Assembly (NCBI GenBank): GCA_902590705.1
Contig: CACIXU010000007.1
Coordinates: forward strand, 20,110 to 84,109
DNA: 64,000 nucleotides
Origin: an uncultured Bacteroidota bacterium
Lineage (GTDB): Bacteria; Bacteroidota; Bacteroidia; Flavobacteriales; Flavobacteriaceae
Reading direction: 5' to 3'
The translations under genes were made by a program, and so were the position numbers. Below are positions 29,699-39,003 of this stretch, piece after piece. A model generated the notes under the pieces. The model made no database searches and was not told the origin of the DNA. It saw only the letters and a list, made by a program, of their open reading frames with translations. Numbering within the stretch: position 1 is the first letter of the stretch; each line of letters begins with the position of its first letter.

Positions 29699-29724
29699 TT
29701 TCTAAAATACAACTTTGAAGTTTA

Positions 29725-30639
29725 TTATAAACCTAGTTTGTCCTGATTTTTAAGTCTGTTTAAGGTAGCATTAAGTTCAAAACCTAAAAGAAGAACACTT
29801 GAATTTATCCATATATAAAATAAAAAAATTAGTAATGCTCCTATAGATCCATAGAGTTGATTGTACTTGGAAAAATTTTCAATATAAATTCCAAAAAAAT
29901 ACGTAGTAAGTATAATTAATAAACAGGTCATCAAAGCTCCTGGAGAAAAAAAATGTGTTTTTTTACCTTCAATTGTTCCAAAATAGTATAAAATAGCTAC
30001 GGATATATATGTTAAAATTATATAAAAAAAAGTTTGTCCAAGTCTTATCCAATTTATTTCTCTGGGTATTAAATCTCCAAAGTTATTTAGTATATATATC
30101 TCAAAAAATATTAATGCGGCAACACCTGCCAAAAGTAATATAGCTAATAAAACCCCTACCATCATTGAAAATAAATACTGTCTAAAAAAACTTCTCGAAA
30201 GTTCTACATGATATGAACCTTCAAAACTTGAAAAGATTGAACTTACTCCATTAGCTGTAAGAATTAAAGAAAGAACAAAAACTGATGAAAGTAATCCTGC
30301 TCTCTGTTTAAGCCTAATATCTTCAAATATCTGTGTAAAAAAGCCCTGACTTTCTTGAGGTAATAATAATTCAATAAAGTTAAACAATATTGCGTCAAAA
30401 TTTTCAATTGGAATGAAAGCAATTAAATTGAGAATGAACAATAAGAAAGGAAATAAGGCCATAAAAAAACTAAAAGCAATACTTCCAGCTCTGGATGATA
30501 AGGTCCCTTTAACAATACCAGAGATGTACATCTCAAGTAAATCATAAAAAGAAAAGCCAATATATCCTGGAATTTTAACCTCTTCTAAAAATTTAATAAA
30601 ATTTTTTAGAATTGGTATAGCTTTTAATTTTTCCTTCAA
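29725..30639 (-). CDS. YihY/BrkB-family inner membrane protein
   Basis: 304 residues with six or so membrane segments. SRAGSIAFSFFMALFPFLLF near residue 50, LTANGVSSIFSSFEGSYHV and the last helix IWINSSVLLLGFELNATL are typical of the YihY (formerly ribonuclease BN) family. Molecular role is not settled in the literature; some members are linked to envelope functions. Upstream neighbour on the opposite strand is rlmH, and priA lies downstream. Confidence 0.9.
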   Translation of the reverse strand: MKEKLKAIPILKNFIKFLEEVKIPGYIGFSFYDLLEMYISGIVKGTLSSRAGSIAFSFFMALFPFLLFILNLIAFIPIENFDAILFNFIELLLPQESQGFFTQIFEDIRLKQRAGLLSSVFVLSLILTANGVSSIFSSFEGSYHVELSRSFFRQYLFSMMVGVLLAILLLAGVAALIFFEIYILNNFGDLIPREINWIRLGQTFFYIILTYISVAILYYFGTIEGKKTHFFSPGALMTCLLIILTTYFFGIYIENFSKYNQLYGSIGALLIFLFYIWINSSVLLLGFELNATLNRLKNQDKLGL

Positions 30640-30700
30640 ACCAAGAATTTTCCTTTGATCAAAGATAAAACAAATCTAATTGAGTTTGTAAATTTGAAAT

Positions 30701-31174
30701 ATGGAAACTATTCTTTATGTAGTCAAAAAAACAGATCCTTATCAGCTTAATTCAATGATAGAGGATTATAAAAAAAGAATTCAAAAATACCACCGATTTG
30801 ATGTTTTGACCATACCTGATATTAAAAATAGTGGCAAATTGACAAAGTCTCTACAAAAGCAAAAGGAGGGAGAGTTAACACTTGATAGGGTTAAGAAAAA
30901 TGATTATTTAATATTATTAGATGAGACCGGAAGACAGATGGATTCATTATTATTTTCAAATTTTATAAATGCAAGAAGAATGGGGTCCCATAAGAGATTA
31001 ATTTTTCTTATCGGAGGTCCATATGGGTTTTCTGATTCTGTATATAAAAGAGCAAATGAAAAAATTTCATTATCAATAATGACGTTTTCCCATCAAATAA
31101 TACGTCTATTCTTTTTGGAGCAGTTATATCGAGCAAATACTATTTTGACAAACGAACCCTATCATAAAAAATAA
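30701..31174 (+). CDS. rlmH: 23S rRNA (pseudouridine1915-N3)-methyltransferase
   Basis: 157 residues, SPOUT methyltransferase. [15 protein letters not shown], the knot segment [18 protein letters not shown] and the end [18 protein letters not shown] with final EPYHK are diagnostic for RlmH, which uses SAM to methylate the pseudouridine in helix 69. A perfect TAAATTTG lies at 30689-30696, only 5 bases before the ATG; if it is a -7 element the transcript would be leaderless, otherwise it is chance. The stop overlaps the next start by one base. Confidence 0.96.
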   Translation: METILYVVKKTDPYQLNSMIEDYKKRIQKYHRFDVLTIPDIKNSGKLTKSLQKQKEGELTLDRVKKNDYLILLDETGRQMDSLLFSNFINARRMGSHKRLIFLIGGPYGFSDSVYKRANEKISLSIMTFSHQIIRLFFLEQLYRANTILTNEPYHKK

Positions 31175-31752
31175 TGGAATTGATTTTTGCCACACACAAC
31201 CAAAATAAAGTAAAAGAAATTTCAGCAATTCTCCCTTCTATAATTAAACTAAAAAGTTTAAATGATCTCAATTTTACTGATCAAATTCCAGAAACGTATA
31301 AAACACTTAAAGGCAACGCACTATTCAAAGCTAGAACGATTTTTAATGAGTTCCAAAGGGATTGTTTCGCTGATGATACAGGATTGGAAGTTGAGGCCCT
31401 CAATGGTGCTCCTGGTGTTTACTCAGCTCGCTATGCAGGAAATAAGAAAAGAGATGAGGATAATATTAATAAGTTACTTAAAGAGCTTCGGAATCACAAT
31501 AATACTAAAGCTCAATTTAGAACTGTAATTGCACTAATTTACAATCATAAAGAGTTCATCTTTGAAGGAATTATTGAAGGGAAAATAATTAAGGAAAAAA
31601 AGGGAGTTAATGGTTTTGGTTATGACCCCATTTTTCAACCAGAAAATCATTCATTATGTTTTGCTGAATTAAGTCTAGAGAAAAAGAATAAAATAAGTCA
31701 CAGAGCAATAGCGTTTAGAAAATTAATTGATTTTCTAAATGGAGAAACTTAA
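31174..31752 (+). CDS. rdgB: RdgB/HAM1 non-canonical purine NTP pyrophosphatase
   Basis: 192 residues. The opening [15 protein letters not shown], then [26 protein letters not shown] near residue 65 and FGYDPIFQP near 150, plus the ending [10 protein letters not shown] are the family signatures. The enzyme hydrolyses ITP, dITP and XTP to keep them out of nucleic acids. Its ATG overlaps the rlmH stop (TAATG), so translation is probably coupled. Confidence 0.95.
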   Translation: MELIFATHNQNKVKEISAILPSIIKLKSLNDLNFTDQIPETYKTLKGNALFKARTIFNEFQRDCFADDTGLEVEALNGAPGVYSARYAGNKKRDEDNINKLLKELRNHNNTKAQFRTVIALIYNHKEFIFEGIIEGKIIKEKKGVNGFGYDPIFQPENHSLCFAELSLEKKNKISHRAIAFRKLIDFLNGET

Positions 31753-31806
31753 CTTAATTACTAAAATGTTAATTTTAATGAATTATTAGGGATTGAAATT
31801 ATTTAG

Positions 31807-32568
31807 ATGAGGATTGTATTTGTTTTATCGGTTTATCTTTTAAGTAAATCAATTATTGCTCAAGAGGCATTCCAATACATTAATGGGACTGTAGAGAATG
31901 ATGCTACTGGTTTTCCAATGGAAAGTGTTCATATTCTTAATCTCAACAATGTAATTGGAACTACAACGGACAATAAGGGAAGATTCGAAATACCTGTTCA
32001 AATAAATGATACTCTATATTTTTCTTATTTAGGTTATAAATCTCTTAAAGTAGCTGTGACTAATGATATGATCAAGTTTGAAAATTCAAAATTTCAATTG
32101 ACCGAATTGGCTTTCGCTCTTGAAGAAATTATTTTACGTCCATATCTTCTTACTGGCTATCTGGATATAGATGTAAAAAGTGTTCCAGTTAATAATGCCG
32201 GGCGATACAGAATCCCAGGTCTATCAAATGCTGGATATGAGGCAGGAAATAGAAGACGCAATTCTATATCCAAAACATTTGCAGCTCTATTTAACCCCGC
32301 AGATTTTCTTCATAATCTTTTTGGAAAAAAAGGTGTACAAATGCAAAAATTAAAAAAAATGAGAGAAAGTTATGATTTAAAAAATTTACTTGCAATTAAG
32401 TTCGATAGAGAAATTTTAGTTGAACTTCTTGACCTCGAAAGGATTGATCTGGACGAAATTCTAAGGAATTGTAATTATTCAGATATATTTATTAAGGAAT
32501 CTAATGATTTACAAGTTTTAGAGGCAATCAGTGGATGTTATGAAGAATATAAAATACTTAAGTTATAA
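31807..32568 (+). CDS. carboxypeptidase-like regulatory domain protein, exported
   Basis: 253 residues. Signal peptide (VYLLSKSIIAQ), then a CarboxypepD_reg-like beta domain at about 25-105 with GTVENDATGFPMESVHILNLN, GTTTDNKGRFEI and YFSYLGYKSLKV. This is the same module that heads SusC-type receptors, but no plug or barrel follows. The rest is helical and charged, of unknown role. Comparable stand-alone proteins are frequent in flavobacteria and are presumably periplasmic. It lies 54 bases after rdgB and 124 before purB. Confidence 0.78.
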   Translation: MRIVFVLSVYLLSKSIIAQEAFQYINGTVENDATGFPMESVHILNLNNVIGTTTDNKGRFEIPVQINDTLYFSYLGYKSLKVAVTNDMIKFENSKFQLTELAFALEEIILRPYLLTGYLDIDVKSVPVNNAGRYRIPGLSNAGYEAGNRRRNSISKTFAALFNPADFLHNLFGKKGVQMQKLKKMRESYDLKNLLAIKFDREILVELLDLERIDLDEILRNCNYSDIFIKESNDLQVLEAISGCYEEYKILKL

Positions 32569-32668
32569 TCCTAAATTAAAAAATACAAAAAATCAAGTAT
32601 TCTTTACGATAGTAAAGTTCCGAAAGACAAATCTCCAGTTTTAGAGTTAAAAATCAAGCAATTAGCAC

Positions 32669-32676
32669 TATATTTG
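32669..32676 (+). promoter_or_regulatory. candidate -7 element of purB
   Basis: TATATTTG fits TAnnTTTG exactly and lies 16 bases before the purB ATG. No clear TTTG is found 19-21 bases upstream, so the call is tentative. The remainder of the 124-base gap shows nothing recognisable. Confidence 0.45.
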
Positions 32677-32692
32677 TATTATTATTTGCACT

Positions 32693-34039
32693 ATGAAACT
32701 CGACCCTTTAAGTGCCATTTCACCAGTAGATGGTCGTTATCGCGGAAAGACCAAATCGCTTTCAAATTTTTTTTCTGAAGAAGCACTAATTAAATATAGA
32801 GTGCGAGTTGAAATAGAGTATTTTATTTCACTTTGCGAACTACCACTTCCTCAACTCAGTAATTTCAACTCATCATTTTTTGAGGATCTTAGAAGTATTT
32901 ATAAGCACTTTTCTAAAGAGGATGCTATGGAAATCAAAGAAATAGAAAAGTCAACTAACCACGATGTAAAAGCAATAGAATACTTTATCAAAATTGAATT
33001 CGAAAAACTCGGTCTTCAGAAATACAAGGAATTTGTGCATTTTGGTCTAACCTCTCAAGATATTAACAACACCTCCATTCCTTTATCAATCAAAGAAGCA
33101 ATTCATGAAGAATATCTTCCACAATTAGAAGAAATATTAGTTACATTTTCTGAACTCGCTTACAAATACAAAGATATTCCAATGTTGTCTAGAACTCATG
33201 GTCAAGCAGCCTCACCCACCCTTTTAGGTAAGGAAATCTCGGTTTTTTCTAAACGTTTGGAAACTCAAAAAGCTAATCTTACTCAAATACCAAATGCTGC
33301 AAAGTTTTCAGGAGCTGTAGGAAATTTCAATGCTCATTATGTGGCTTATCCAGACATTGATTGGAAAAAATTTGGAAAAAATTTTGTTGAAAATAGATTA
33401 GGTTTAGATTTTTCTTTTCCTACAACTCAGATTGAGCACTATGATTCAATCGCTGCTCTTTGTGATGCACTTAAAAGAATTAATAATATTTTGATAGACT
33501 TTAGTAGAGATATTTGGACTTATATCTCTATGGATTATTTCAAACAATACATCGAAGAAGGTGAAATAGGTTCATCAGCTATGCCGCATAAAGTAAATCC
33601 AATTGATTTTGAAAATGCTGAAGGTAATCTGGGGATTGCCAATGCAATATTATCTTTCCTTTCTAATAAACTCCCTGTATCCAGATTGCAAAGAGACTTA
33701 ACAGATAGTACTGTTTTAAGGAATATTGGTGTTCCTTTTGCTCACATTTTAATTGCGTTTAAATCAATAGTCAATGGAATTGGAAAAATTATTATTAATG
33801 AAAAGAAAATCAATGATGATCTGGATAAAAATTGGTCAATTGTAGCTGAAGCTATCCAGACTATCTTAAGAAGAGAAAATTTTTCTAATCCATATGAAGC
33901 ACTAAAGGTTTTAACCAGAACCAACTCACCCATTACAAGAAAAACAATACATTCATTTATTGATAGTCTTGATTTGAATCAAGAAGTAAAAAAAGAATTA
34001 AAAGCAATAACTCCATTTAACTACACTGGAATAAAATAA
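32693..34039 (+). CDS. purB: adenylosuccinate lyase
   Basis: 448 residues. LSAISPVDGRYRGKT at the front, HFGLTSQDINNT near 121, TRTHGQAASPT-like SRTHGQAASPTLLGK near 168 with the catalytic His, and the flexible signature loop GEIGSSAMPHKVNPIDFENAEG near 291-312 with the catalytic Ser. It acts twice in purine synthesis, releasing fumarate from SAICAR and from adenylosuccinate. Its stop codon abuts the stop of the convergent DUF4252 gene with no spacer. purL, another purine gene, is 22 kb away and not linked. Confidence 0.96.
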   Translation: MKLDPLSAISPVDGRYRGKTKSLSNFFSEEALIKYRVRVEIEYFISLCELPLPQLSNFNSSFFEDLRSIYKHFSKEDAMEIKEIEKSTNHDVKAIEYFIKIEFEKLGLQKYKEFVHFGLTSQDINNTSIPLSIKEAIHEEYLPQLEEILVTFSELAYKYKDIPMLSRTHGQAASPTLLGKEISVFSKRLETQKANLTQIPNAAKFSGAVGNFNAHYVAYPDIDWKKFGKNFVENRLGLDFSFPTTQIEHYDSIAALCDALKRINNILIDFSRDIWTYISMDYFKQYIEEGEIGSSAMPHKVNPIDFENAEGNLGIANAILSFLSNKLPVSRLQRDLTDSTVLRNIGVPFAHILIAFKSIVNGIGKIIINEKKINDDLDKNWSIVAEAIQTILRRENFSNPYEALKVLTRTNSPITRKTIHSFIDSLDLNQEVKKELKAITPFNYTGIK

Positions 34040-34591
34040 TCAGATTCCTGCCTTTTTGAGTTGATCACTTCCCGGTAAATTCATCTTACCAATCAATTTA
34101 AAAATATTTTCTAAAGATATATTTCCCTCTACTAATAAGAGAAACGCTTCTATTTTTTTTGCATTATTCTTCGAGTTAATCTGTTTAATAGAAAGTCCTT
34201 TGGAAAATATTAGAATAGTTTTTAATCCGCCAGTCTCTTTCACATCTTTAGCGTAAATATTCATTTCTATTTTTTCCTCAGAAATTGAAAATATTTTGTC
34301 AATATCTTCTTTTTTTGAAGTTGACTCAACCCATTTATTCATTTGAGTAATGATATCGTAAGAACTTGTGATTAAAGCATTAAAGCTCTTAATTTTATTA
34401 ATTATTTCTTTTAAGTATATGGATTCTGCGTCATTACTTGAAACAGCCATACTGCCCAACATCTGAAACATCTTCGGGGTTATGTTAATATAGGTGACAT
34501 TTTTGTTATTTTGCAATTTTTCAAAAATGGATTGACCAGAAGTTATAAATGGAAATATTAGTAAAAATAATCTTATAAACTGTTTTTTCAT
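34040..34591 (-). CDS. DUF4252-family exported protein
   Basis: 183 residues. Signal peptide (FLLIFPFITSGQS), then a body with NITPKMFQMLGSM, a helical centre, and IYAKDVKETGGLKTILIF followed by a C-terminal strand-helix segment. This is the DUF4252 pattern found in Bacteroidota, of unknown function. It stands divergent from the S41 peptidase gene across 180 bases, and such proteins often occur near S41 peptidases and ECF sigma factors in this group, so a shared envelope role is possible. The gap to the peptidase contains one possible sigma-54 site. Confidence 0.82.
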   Translation of the reverse strand: MKKQFIRLFLLIFPFITSGQSIFEKLQNNKNVTYINITPKMFQMLGSMAVSSNDAESIYLKEIINKIKSFNALITSSYDIITQMNKWVESTSKKEDIDKIFSISEEKIEMNIYAKDVKETGGLKTILIFSKGLSIKQINSKNNAKKIEAFLLLVEGNISLENIFKLIGKMNLPGSDQLKKAGI

Positions 34592-34726
34592 CGGTTGATT
34601 AACTATACGGAATTATTTTACTTAATGAAGCATAATAGTGCTTATCTAGAATGTAAATTTAAAATCAATTAATAAATTATGTTTTTAAATATTTAATCTT
34701 TAATATATAAAATATCCAAATGGTTT

Positions 34727-34742
34727 TGGCACGAATTATGTA
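34727..34742 (+). promoter_or_regulatory. possible sigma-54 (-24/-12) promoter
   Basis: TGGCACG at 34727-34733 matches the -24 half of the RpoN consensus in full. After AATT comes ATGTA, which matches the -12 half (TTGCW) at three of five places. It lies 30 bases before the S41 peptidase ATG. No TAnnTTTG is seen in the gap. The -12 half is weak, so this remains a candidate. Confidence 0.3.
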
Positions 34743-34771
34743 CTTTTAATTTCTAAAATTTACAATCCCAA

Positions 34772-36541
34772 ATGAGACATTATACATCTTTAATGATTTT
34801 GTTGCTTTCAACTATAATTTATTACAGCTGTAAAAAAGATTTAGTTGTTGATGATATTAATATTAGTGAATTAACTTCAAATCTAGAGGAGAATCCTGAA
34901 ATTCTTTATGGCTCATGGAACCTAACCCAGAATAATTCAAAAATTGACTCAGGAGGTATTAAGTGTGAAGCAAAAAATATTCATTTCCTTAATAACGATT
35001 CTTTTTATCTTCAATATATGGACAAACGAATAAAAGGTACTTATGAGATTATCAGTCCAACAAATGTAAAGTTATCAATTGGGTCAGATTTTATAGGAAC
35101 GGTAAGTAATACCTCAGTTGATGTTAATAAAATAAGTTTAGATTTAGAAATTATAAATGATTGCAGTGATAAATATAGAGGAGAGAAATATTTTAGGATC
35201 CATCAATTTGTATGGGAATCATTAAATGAACTCTATTTATGGCAGGAGGAGGTAGACGATCTAAGCGATAATATCAAACCTGTGGGATCTGCTGCGTATA
35301 ATCAACTAATCTTATCTAATCCTGAGCCAGAAACTTTCTTTGAATCATTAAAACACCCCGATGATAAATATAGTCGAATCACATCCAATTTCGAAGATTT
35401 AGAAAATTCAATAAAAGGAATCGATGCTTCAAATGGTGTTGAGTTTATTTTAATTCAATCAGGTTCTGGTAGTGGAGTTATTGGTGTTATTACGCATATT
35501 TTAGAAAATTCGGATGCTTTTAGTAAAAACATAAAAAGGGGAGATATATTTATGGGTGTCAATGGACAATTATTAACATTATATAATTATTACAGTCTAT
35601 TATTTGACGATAAAACGAGCTATATTCTTAATATGGCTAAAAGAATTAATAATGAATTTATACTTAACGGTGTTAATATAAATTTAATTAAAGAGGAGGA
35701 ATTCCAAACCAATCCAATACAGTTAAGTAAAGTTATCCAAAGAGGAGGTAAAAAAATAGCCTACCTAATGTATACTAAGTTTTCGCAGGGTTTTGATAAA
35801 GAATTAAATTCTGTTTTTGCAGAATTTAAAACGGAAGGTGTTGATGAACTCATTTTGGACTTAAGGTATAACAGGGGTGGACTGACTAAAACTGCTTTAT
35901 ACTTAAGCGCAATGATCACCGGACAATTTACAGGGCAGATTTTTTCTCAGAAGTTATGGAATAAAAAAGTCATGGATTATTACGAGTCAATTAATAATAC
36001 AGAATGGATGAAAGATCTTTTCGTTTCTGAAATGGATGATAATACTGTAATTAATTCCCTCAATTTAAATAAAGTTTACATTATTACATCAGGTAGTTCA
36101 GCATCGGCAAGCGAAATGGTTATAAATGGGTTATCTCCTTTTATCAACGTAATTCAAGTAGGACAAACCACTTCTGGTAAGAATGTTGGAGGGCTTGCCG
36201 TAGTTTATGATTATATTGATAATACAAATAGTACGATAAATCCTGATCACTCATATGCGATATCACCCATCACTTTCAGCGTTGCTAATAGTGAGGGATT
36301 CTCTGATTATGCAAATGGACTAAGTCCTTCTGATGGCTTTACACTTGCAGAAGATTTTCTAAACATGGGCGTCCTGGGGGAAGTTAGTGATCCATTGTTA
36401 GCGCTAGCTTTAAATGATATTATTGGCGACTCAGGCAGAACACCAACCATAATACCAGAATTTCCTATCGAAAATATAATCGAAGATCCAGATTTGTGGA
36501 GATCCTCTATGCTATTTATGTTTCAGGGAGACATACCCTAA
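34772..36541 (+). CDS. S41-family peptidase lipoprotein
   Basis: 589 residues. Hydrophobic leader ending at C20 (IIYYSC) suggests lipidation. A lipocalin-like beta domain follows (about 45-125), then a helical S41 N-domain (FVWESLNELYLWQEEVDDL), a PDZ domain with IKRGDIFMGVNGQLL near 255, and the tail-specific-protease core: ILDLRYNRGG near 365, GSSASASEM with the likely nucleophile S445, and TTSGKNVGG with the partner Lys. These are C-terminal processing-type serine/lysine proteases acting in the periplasm or at the surface. The final 4 bases overlap the convergent TonB receptor gene. Confidence 0.9.
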   Translation: MRHYTSLMILLLSTIIYYSCKKDLVVDDINISELTSNLEENPEILYGSWNLTQNNSKIDSGGIKCEAKNIHFLNNDSFYLQYMDKRIKGTYEIISPTNVKLSIGSDFIGTVSNTSVDVNKISLDLEIINDCSDKYRGEKYFRIHQFVWESLNELYLWQEEVDDLSDNIKPVGSAAYNQLILSNPEPETFFESLKHPDDKYSRITSNFEDLENSIKGIDASNGVEFILIQSGSGSGVIGVITHILENSDAFSKNIKRGDIFMGVNGQLLTLYNYYSLLFDDKTSYILNMAKRINNEFILNGVNINLIKEEEFQTNPIQLSKVIQRGGKKIAYLMYTKFSQGFDKELNSVFAEFKTEGVDELILDLRYNRGGLTKTALYLSAMITGQFTGQIFSQKLWNKKVMDYYESINNTEWMKDLFVSEMDDNTVINSLNLNKVYIITSGSSASASEMVINGLSPFINVIQVGQTTSGKNVGGLAVVYDYIDNTNSTINPDHSYAISPITFSVANSEGFSDYANGLSPSDGFTLAEDFLNMGVLGEVSDPLLALALNDIIGDSGRTPTIIPEFPIENIIEDPDLWRSSMLFMFQGDIP

Positions 36542-38412
36542 AAAAGATTTACAGTCAAACCCATTAAAATATTTCTCCCCCTTGTTTGATATTTTGGAAT
36601 AATTACATATTGGGTATCAAAAAGATTGAAAATACTAAAAAATAAGTTGGTGTTTAATTTTTCAAGTTGATAATTAATTTGAAGGGTGAAAAGAGAATAA
36701 GGATCCAATTCCGTGAAGTCATTACCAATCCGATAACCTGTAAATTGTCCTAATAAATTCAGGTAAGTTTTAACCGTTATTGGAATATCAATTAGTCCTA
36801 AAAGTGAATGTTTTGGAATACTTCTTAAATCGCCATAAGTAGTTTCAGTAAATACGTAATTAAATCTAGTTTTAGCTTTTTCAAATAATTCAAAATCATA
36901 GGCAAACTCAAGGCCTCTATAAATAATTTGTCTATCAGAATTATCATACCCTCCATAGGGTTTTGAATTAGTAGGAGTCGTATTGAAAATTAAAGTGGGT
37001 CTTTCTTTACGATTAAAGTAAACTATATTCAAAACACTTTGATTTGATCTTATCTCAAACCCTAATTCAAAACTCAAATTATTTTCAGGCTCAAGGGACT
37101 TATTTCCATAACTGGGGTCATAAAGCTGATACAAACTGGGTGCAATAAATGCCTTGCTATAACTACTCATTAATTTCATTTGATAGTTTTCATCGAGATC
37201 AAATGAGAAAGAGGGATTTAAACTATAAATCAAATGACCCCCATATGCCTCGTGAATATTATAACGTAAACCAGTATTAAAATTAAAGCCAGAAGGGTCA
37301 ATATAAACTGAATTAAGATATATATCTGTCTGATAATTTTCAGGATCATTAGTAGCTACCATTTTTTCTTTTTGATATTGAATCCCAGCGATTGAGTAAA
37401 ATTTATTGTTAAAAATATACTTATTAAAAAAATCAATATTTAAGTAATTGCTTTGACTAAAGGTTGGAAAAGAGGAAATATATTTCCTTTTATTTTTTTG
37501 TAGTCCAGCATTTAAGTTAAGACTACCTTTAGTGTATTTATATTGGGAATTGAAGCCGTATCTATTCAGGTTGGTAGAAAATTCAAAATCCGCATCCTCA
37601 AGGGGAAAACTATTGTCATAATCACTTGTTATTTCAACTTTACTCCAATTTAATTGCCAGTCGAATTGTGAACCAATTTTTCCATTTAAACTAGTATTAA
37701 AATTCACTTTCTCAAATTGATCAATCTCCTCTCCTACAACAGCACTTAGACCGCTACTAAAGCGTTCCGCATAGGATAAATTTATACCAATCCCACTTTC
37801 AAATAATTCACCTCTAAGATTAATAAATTGATTACCAGCATTAATTTTATCAAATGATTGATTAGCAATCTGTTCTGTCCCCCAAGTTCTTTTTGCAATA
37901 AGCTTAATGGATTCTTTTGCCTTTTTTGTAATAATATTTACAACTCCTGTCGCCGCAGAGCTTCCGTATAATGTACTTGTAGCTCCTTTAACAATCTCAA
38001 TGGATTCAATAATTTCTATATTTAATAAATTGATATCAAAATCATTATCAATTCTTGAGGGATCGGAAACTCTAATACCATCAATAAGTATTAGAACCTG
38101 ACGATTTCGACCTCCACGAATGGACAAAGTTTGGTTTTGACCAGAATGAGTATTTTTACCAATAACGTCAATACCAAGATGAGTAGAGAGTAAAATCCCT
38201 AGTCCAAGAGCTGAAAATTGTTGAATTTCTTCAGAATTAATTTTCACAACTGTCTTTCCTGATTGAGAACGCTTGAGGATAAACCTTGAATCAGTGACAA
38301 CAACTTCGTCCAGGTAATTAGTCGAAAAGGCCAGGGTTTCCGATGAAGTATTTTGGGCTAAGGTGTTGCAATAAATTACCAATATTAGAAAAATGGTCTT
38401 AATAAATTTCAT
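36538..38412 (-). CDS. TonB-dependent outer membrane receptor, BtuB-like
   Basis: 624 residues. Signal peptide, a TonB-box-like DEVVVTDS near 35, plug domain (LSIRGGRNRQVLILIDGIRV near 100; EIVKGATSTLYGSSAATGVVNIITK near 140) and a 22-strand barrel ending in the aromatic TVNLF. It lacks the CarboxypepD domain and SusD partner of polysaccharide receptors, and its size fits cobalamin or siderophore receptors of the BtuB type. The DUF6580 protein just upstream on the same strand is a small membrane protein that often accompanies such receptors. No cobalamin riboswitch was recognised, so vitamin B12 is only a suggestion. Confidence 0.88.
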   Translation of the reverse strand: MKFIKTIFLILVIYCNTLAQNTSSETLAFSTNYLDEVVVTDSRFILKRSQSGKTVVKINSEEIQQFSALGLGILLSTHLGIDVIGKNTHSGQNQTLSIRGGRNRQVLILIDGIRVSDPSRIDNDFDINLLNIEIIESIEIVKGATSTLYGSSAATGVVNIITKKAKESIKLIAKRTWGTEQIANQSFDKINAGNQFINLRGELFESGIGINLSYAERFSSGLSAVVGEEIDQFEKVNFNTSLNGKIGSQFDWQLNWSKVEITSDYDNSFPLEDADFEFSTNLNRYGFNSQYKYTKGSLNLNAGLQKNKRKYISSFPTFSQSNYLNIDFFNKYIFNNKFYSIAGIQYQKEKMVATNDPENYQTDIYLNSVYIDPSGFNFNTGLRYNIHEAYGGHLIYSLNPSFSFDLDENYQMKLMSSYSKAFIAPSLYQLYDPSYGNKSLEPENNLSFELGFEIRSNQSVLNIVYFNRKERPTLIFNTTPTNSKPYGGYDNSDRQIIYRGLEFAYDFELFEKAKTRFNYVFTETTYGDLRSIPKHSLLGLIDIPITVKTYLNLLGQFTGYRIGNDFTELDPYSLFTLQINYQLEKLNTNLFFSIFNLFDTQYVIIPKYQTRGRNILMGLTVNLF

Positions 38413-38487
38413 AGTTAAATAAACTATATTTAAATGCTATTCAATATAAAATAGTTTAAGAAAATTTTTCATATTTACTTTTAATAA

Positions 38488-38970
38488 CTAGGTCGAAATG
38501 AGTTTATTTTTACGTAAAGCATAATAAGGATAGATCATTATAGCACTGTAGACTATATCTCCAAGGATAGTATTGATAAAGAACGGGATTGCTAATGTAT
38601 AACAGCTTATTAATCCATTTAAGGTAAGTGGATAATTGTATAACCAAACTCCAAAATTACTTATCAAAAAGAAAATGGTAGAGGACATTAATACAGTACC
38701 AATACTAATTTTTTTAGCCGATATACCCAATAAAGTAATCAAAATAAAACCTCCATAAACAAATGGTATTAAATCGTGGAGTCCTAAAAACAAATCAGAT
38801 ATAAATAGACTAATTATAGGAATCAAAAAAATGATCCAACGATTTTTAAATCCCTTGCTAGATAAGAGAGCTATCGCAGTTATAGGTGTAAAATTTGGTG
38901 GGTGAGGAATAAATCGTGAAATTATGGCAAATAAAATTATTGATACTAAAAAAAAATTCTTGTTAATCAT
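38488..38970 (-). CDS. DUF6580-family putative transport membrane protein
   Basis: About 160 residues from the ATG at 38970 (MINKNFFLVSIILF); an in-frame ATG at 39003 would add 11 polar residues directly abutting carB. Five or six membrane segments. RFIPHPPNFTPITAIALLSS, ISLFISDLFLGLHD and FINTILGDIVYSAIMIYP match the DUF6580 family, which resembles substrate-binding components of ECF-type vitamin transporters. It lies between carB and the BtuB-like receptor on one strand. Transport of the ligand taken up by that receptor is an inference. Confidence 0.82.
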   Translation of the reverse strand: MINKNFFLVSIILFAIISRFIPHPPNFTPITAIALLSSKGFKNRWIIFLIPIISLFISDLFLGLHDLIPFVYGGFILITLLGISAKKISIGTVLMSSTIFFLISNFGVWLYNYPLTLNGLISCYTLAIPFFINTILGDIVYSAIMIYPYYALRKNKLIST

Positions 38971-39003
38971 ACAAAATAAATCATAACTTAATTTGAGATC
39001 CAT

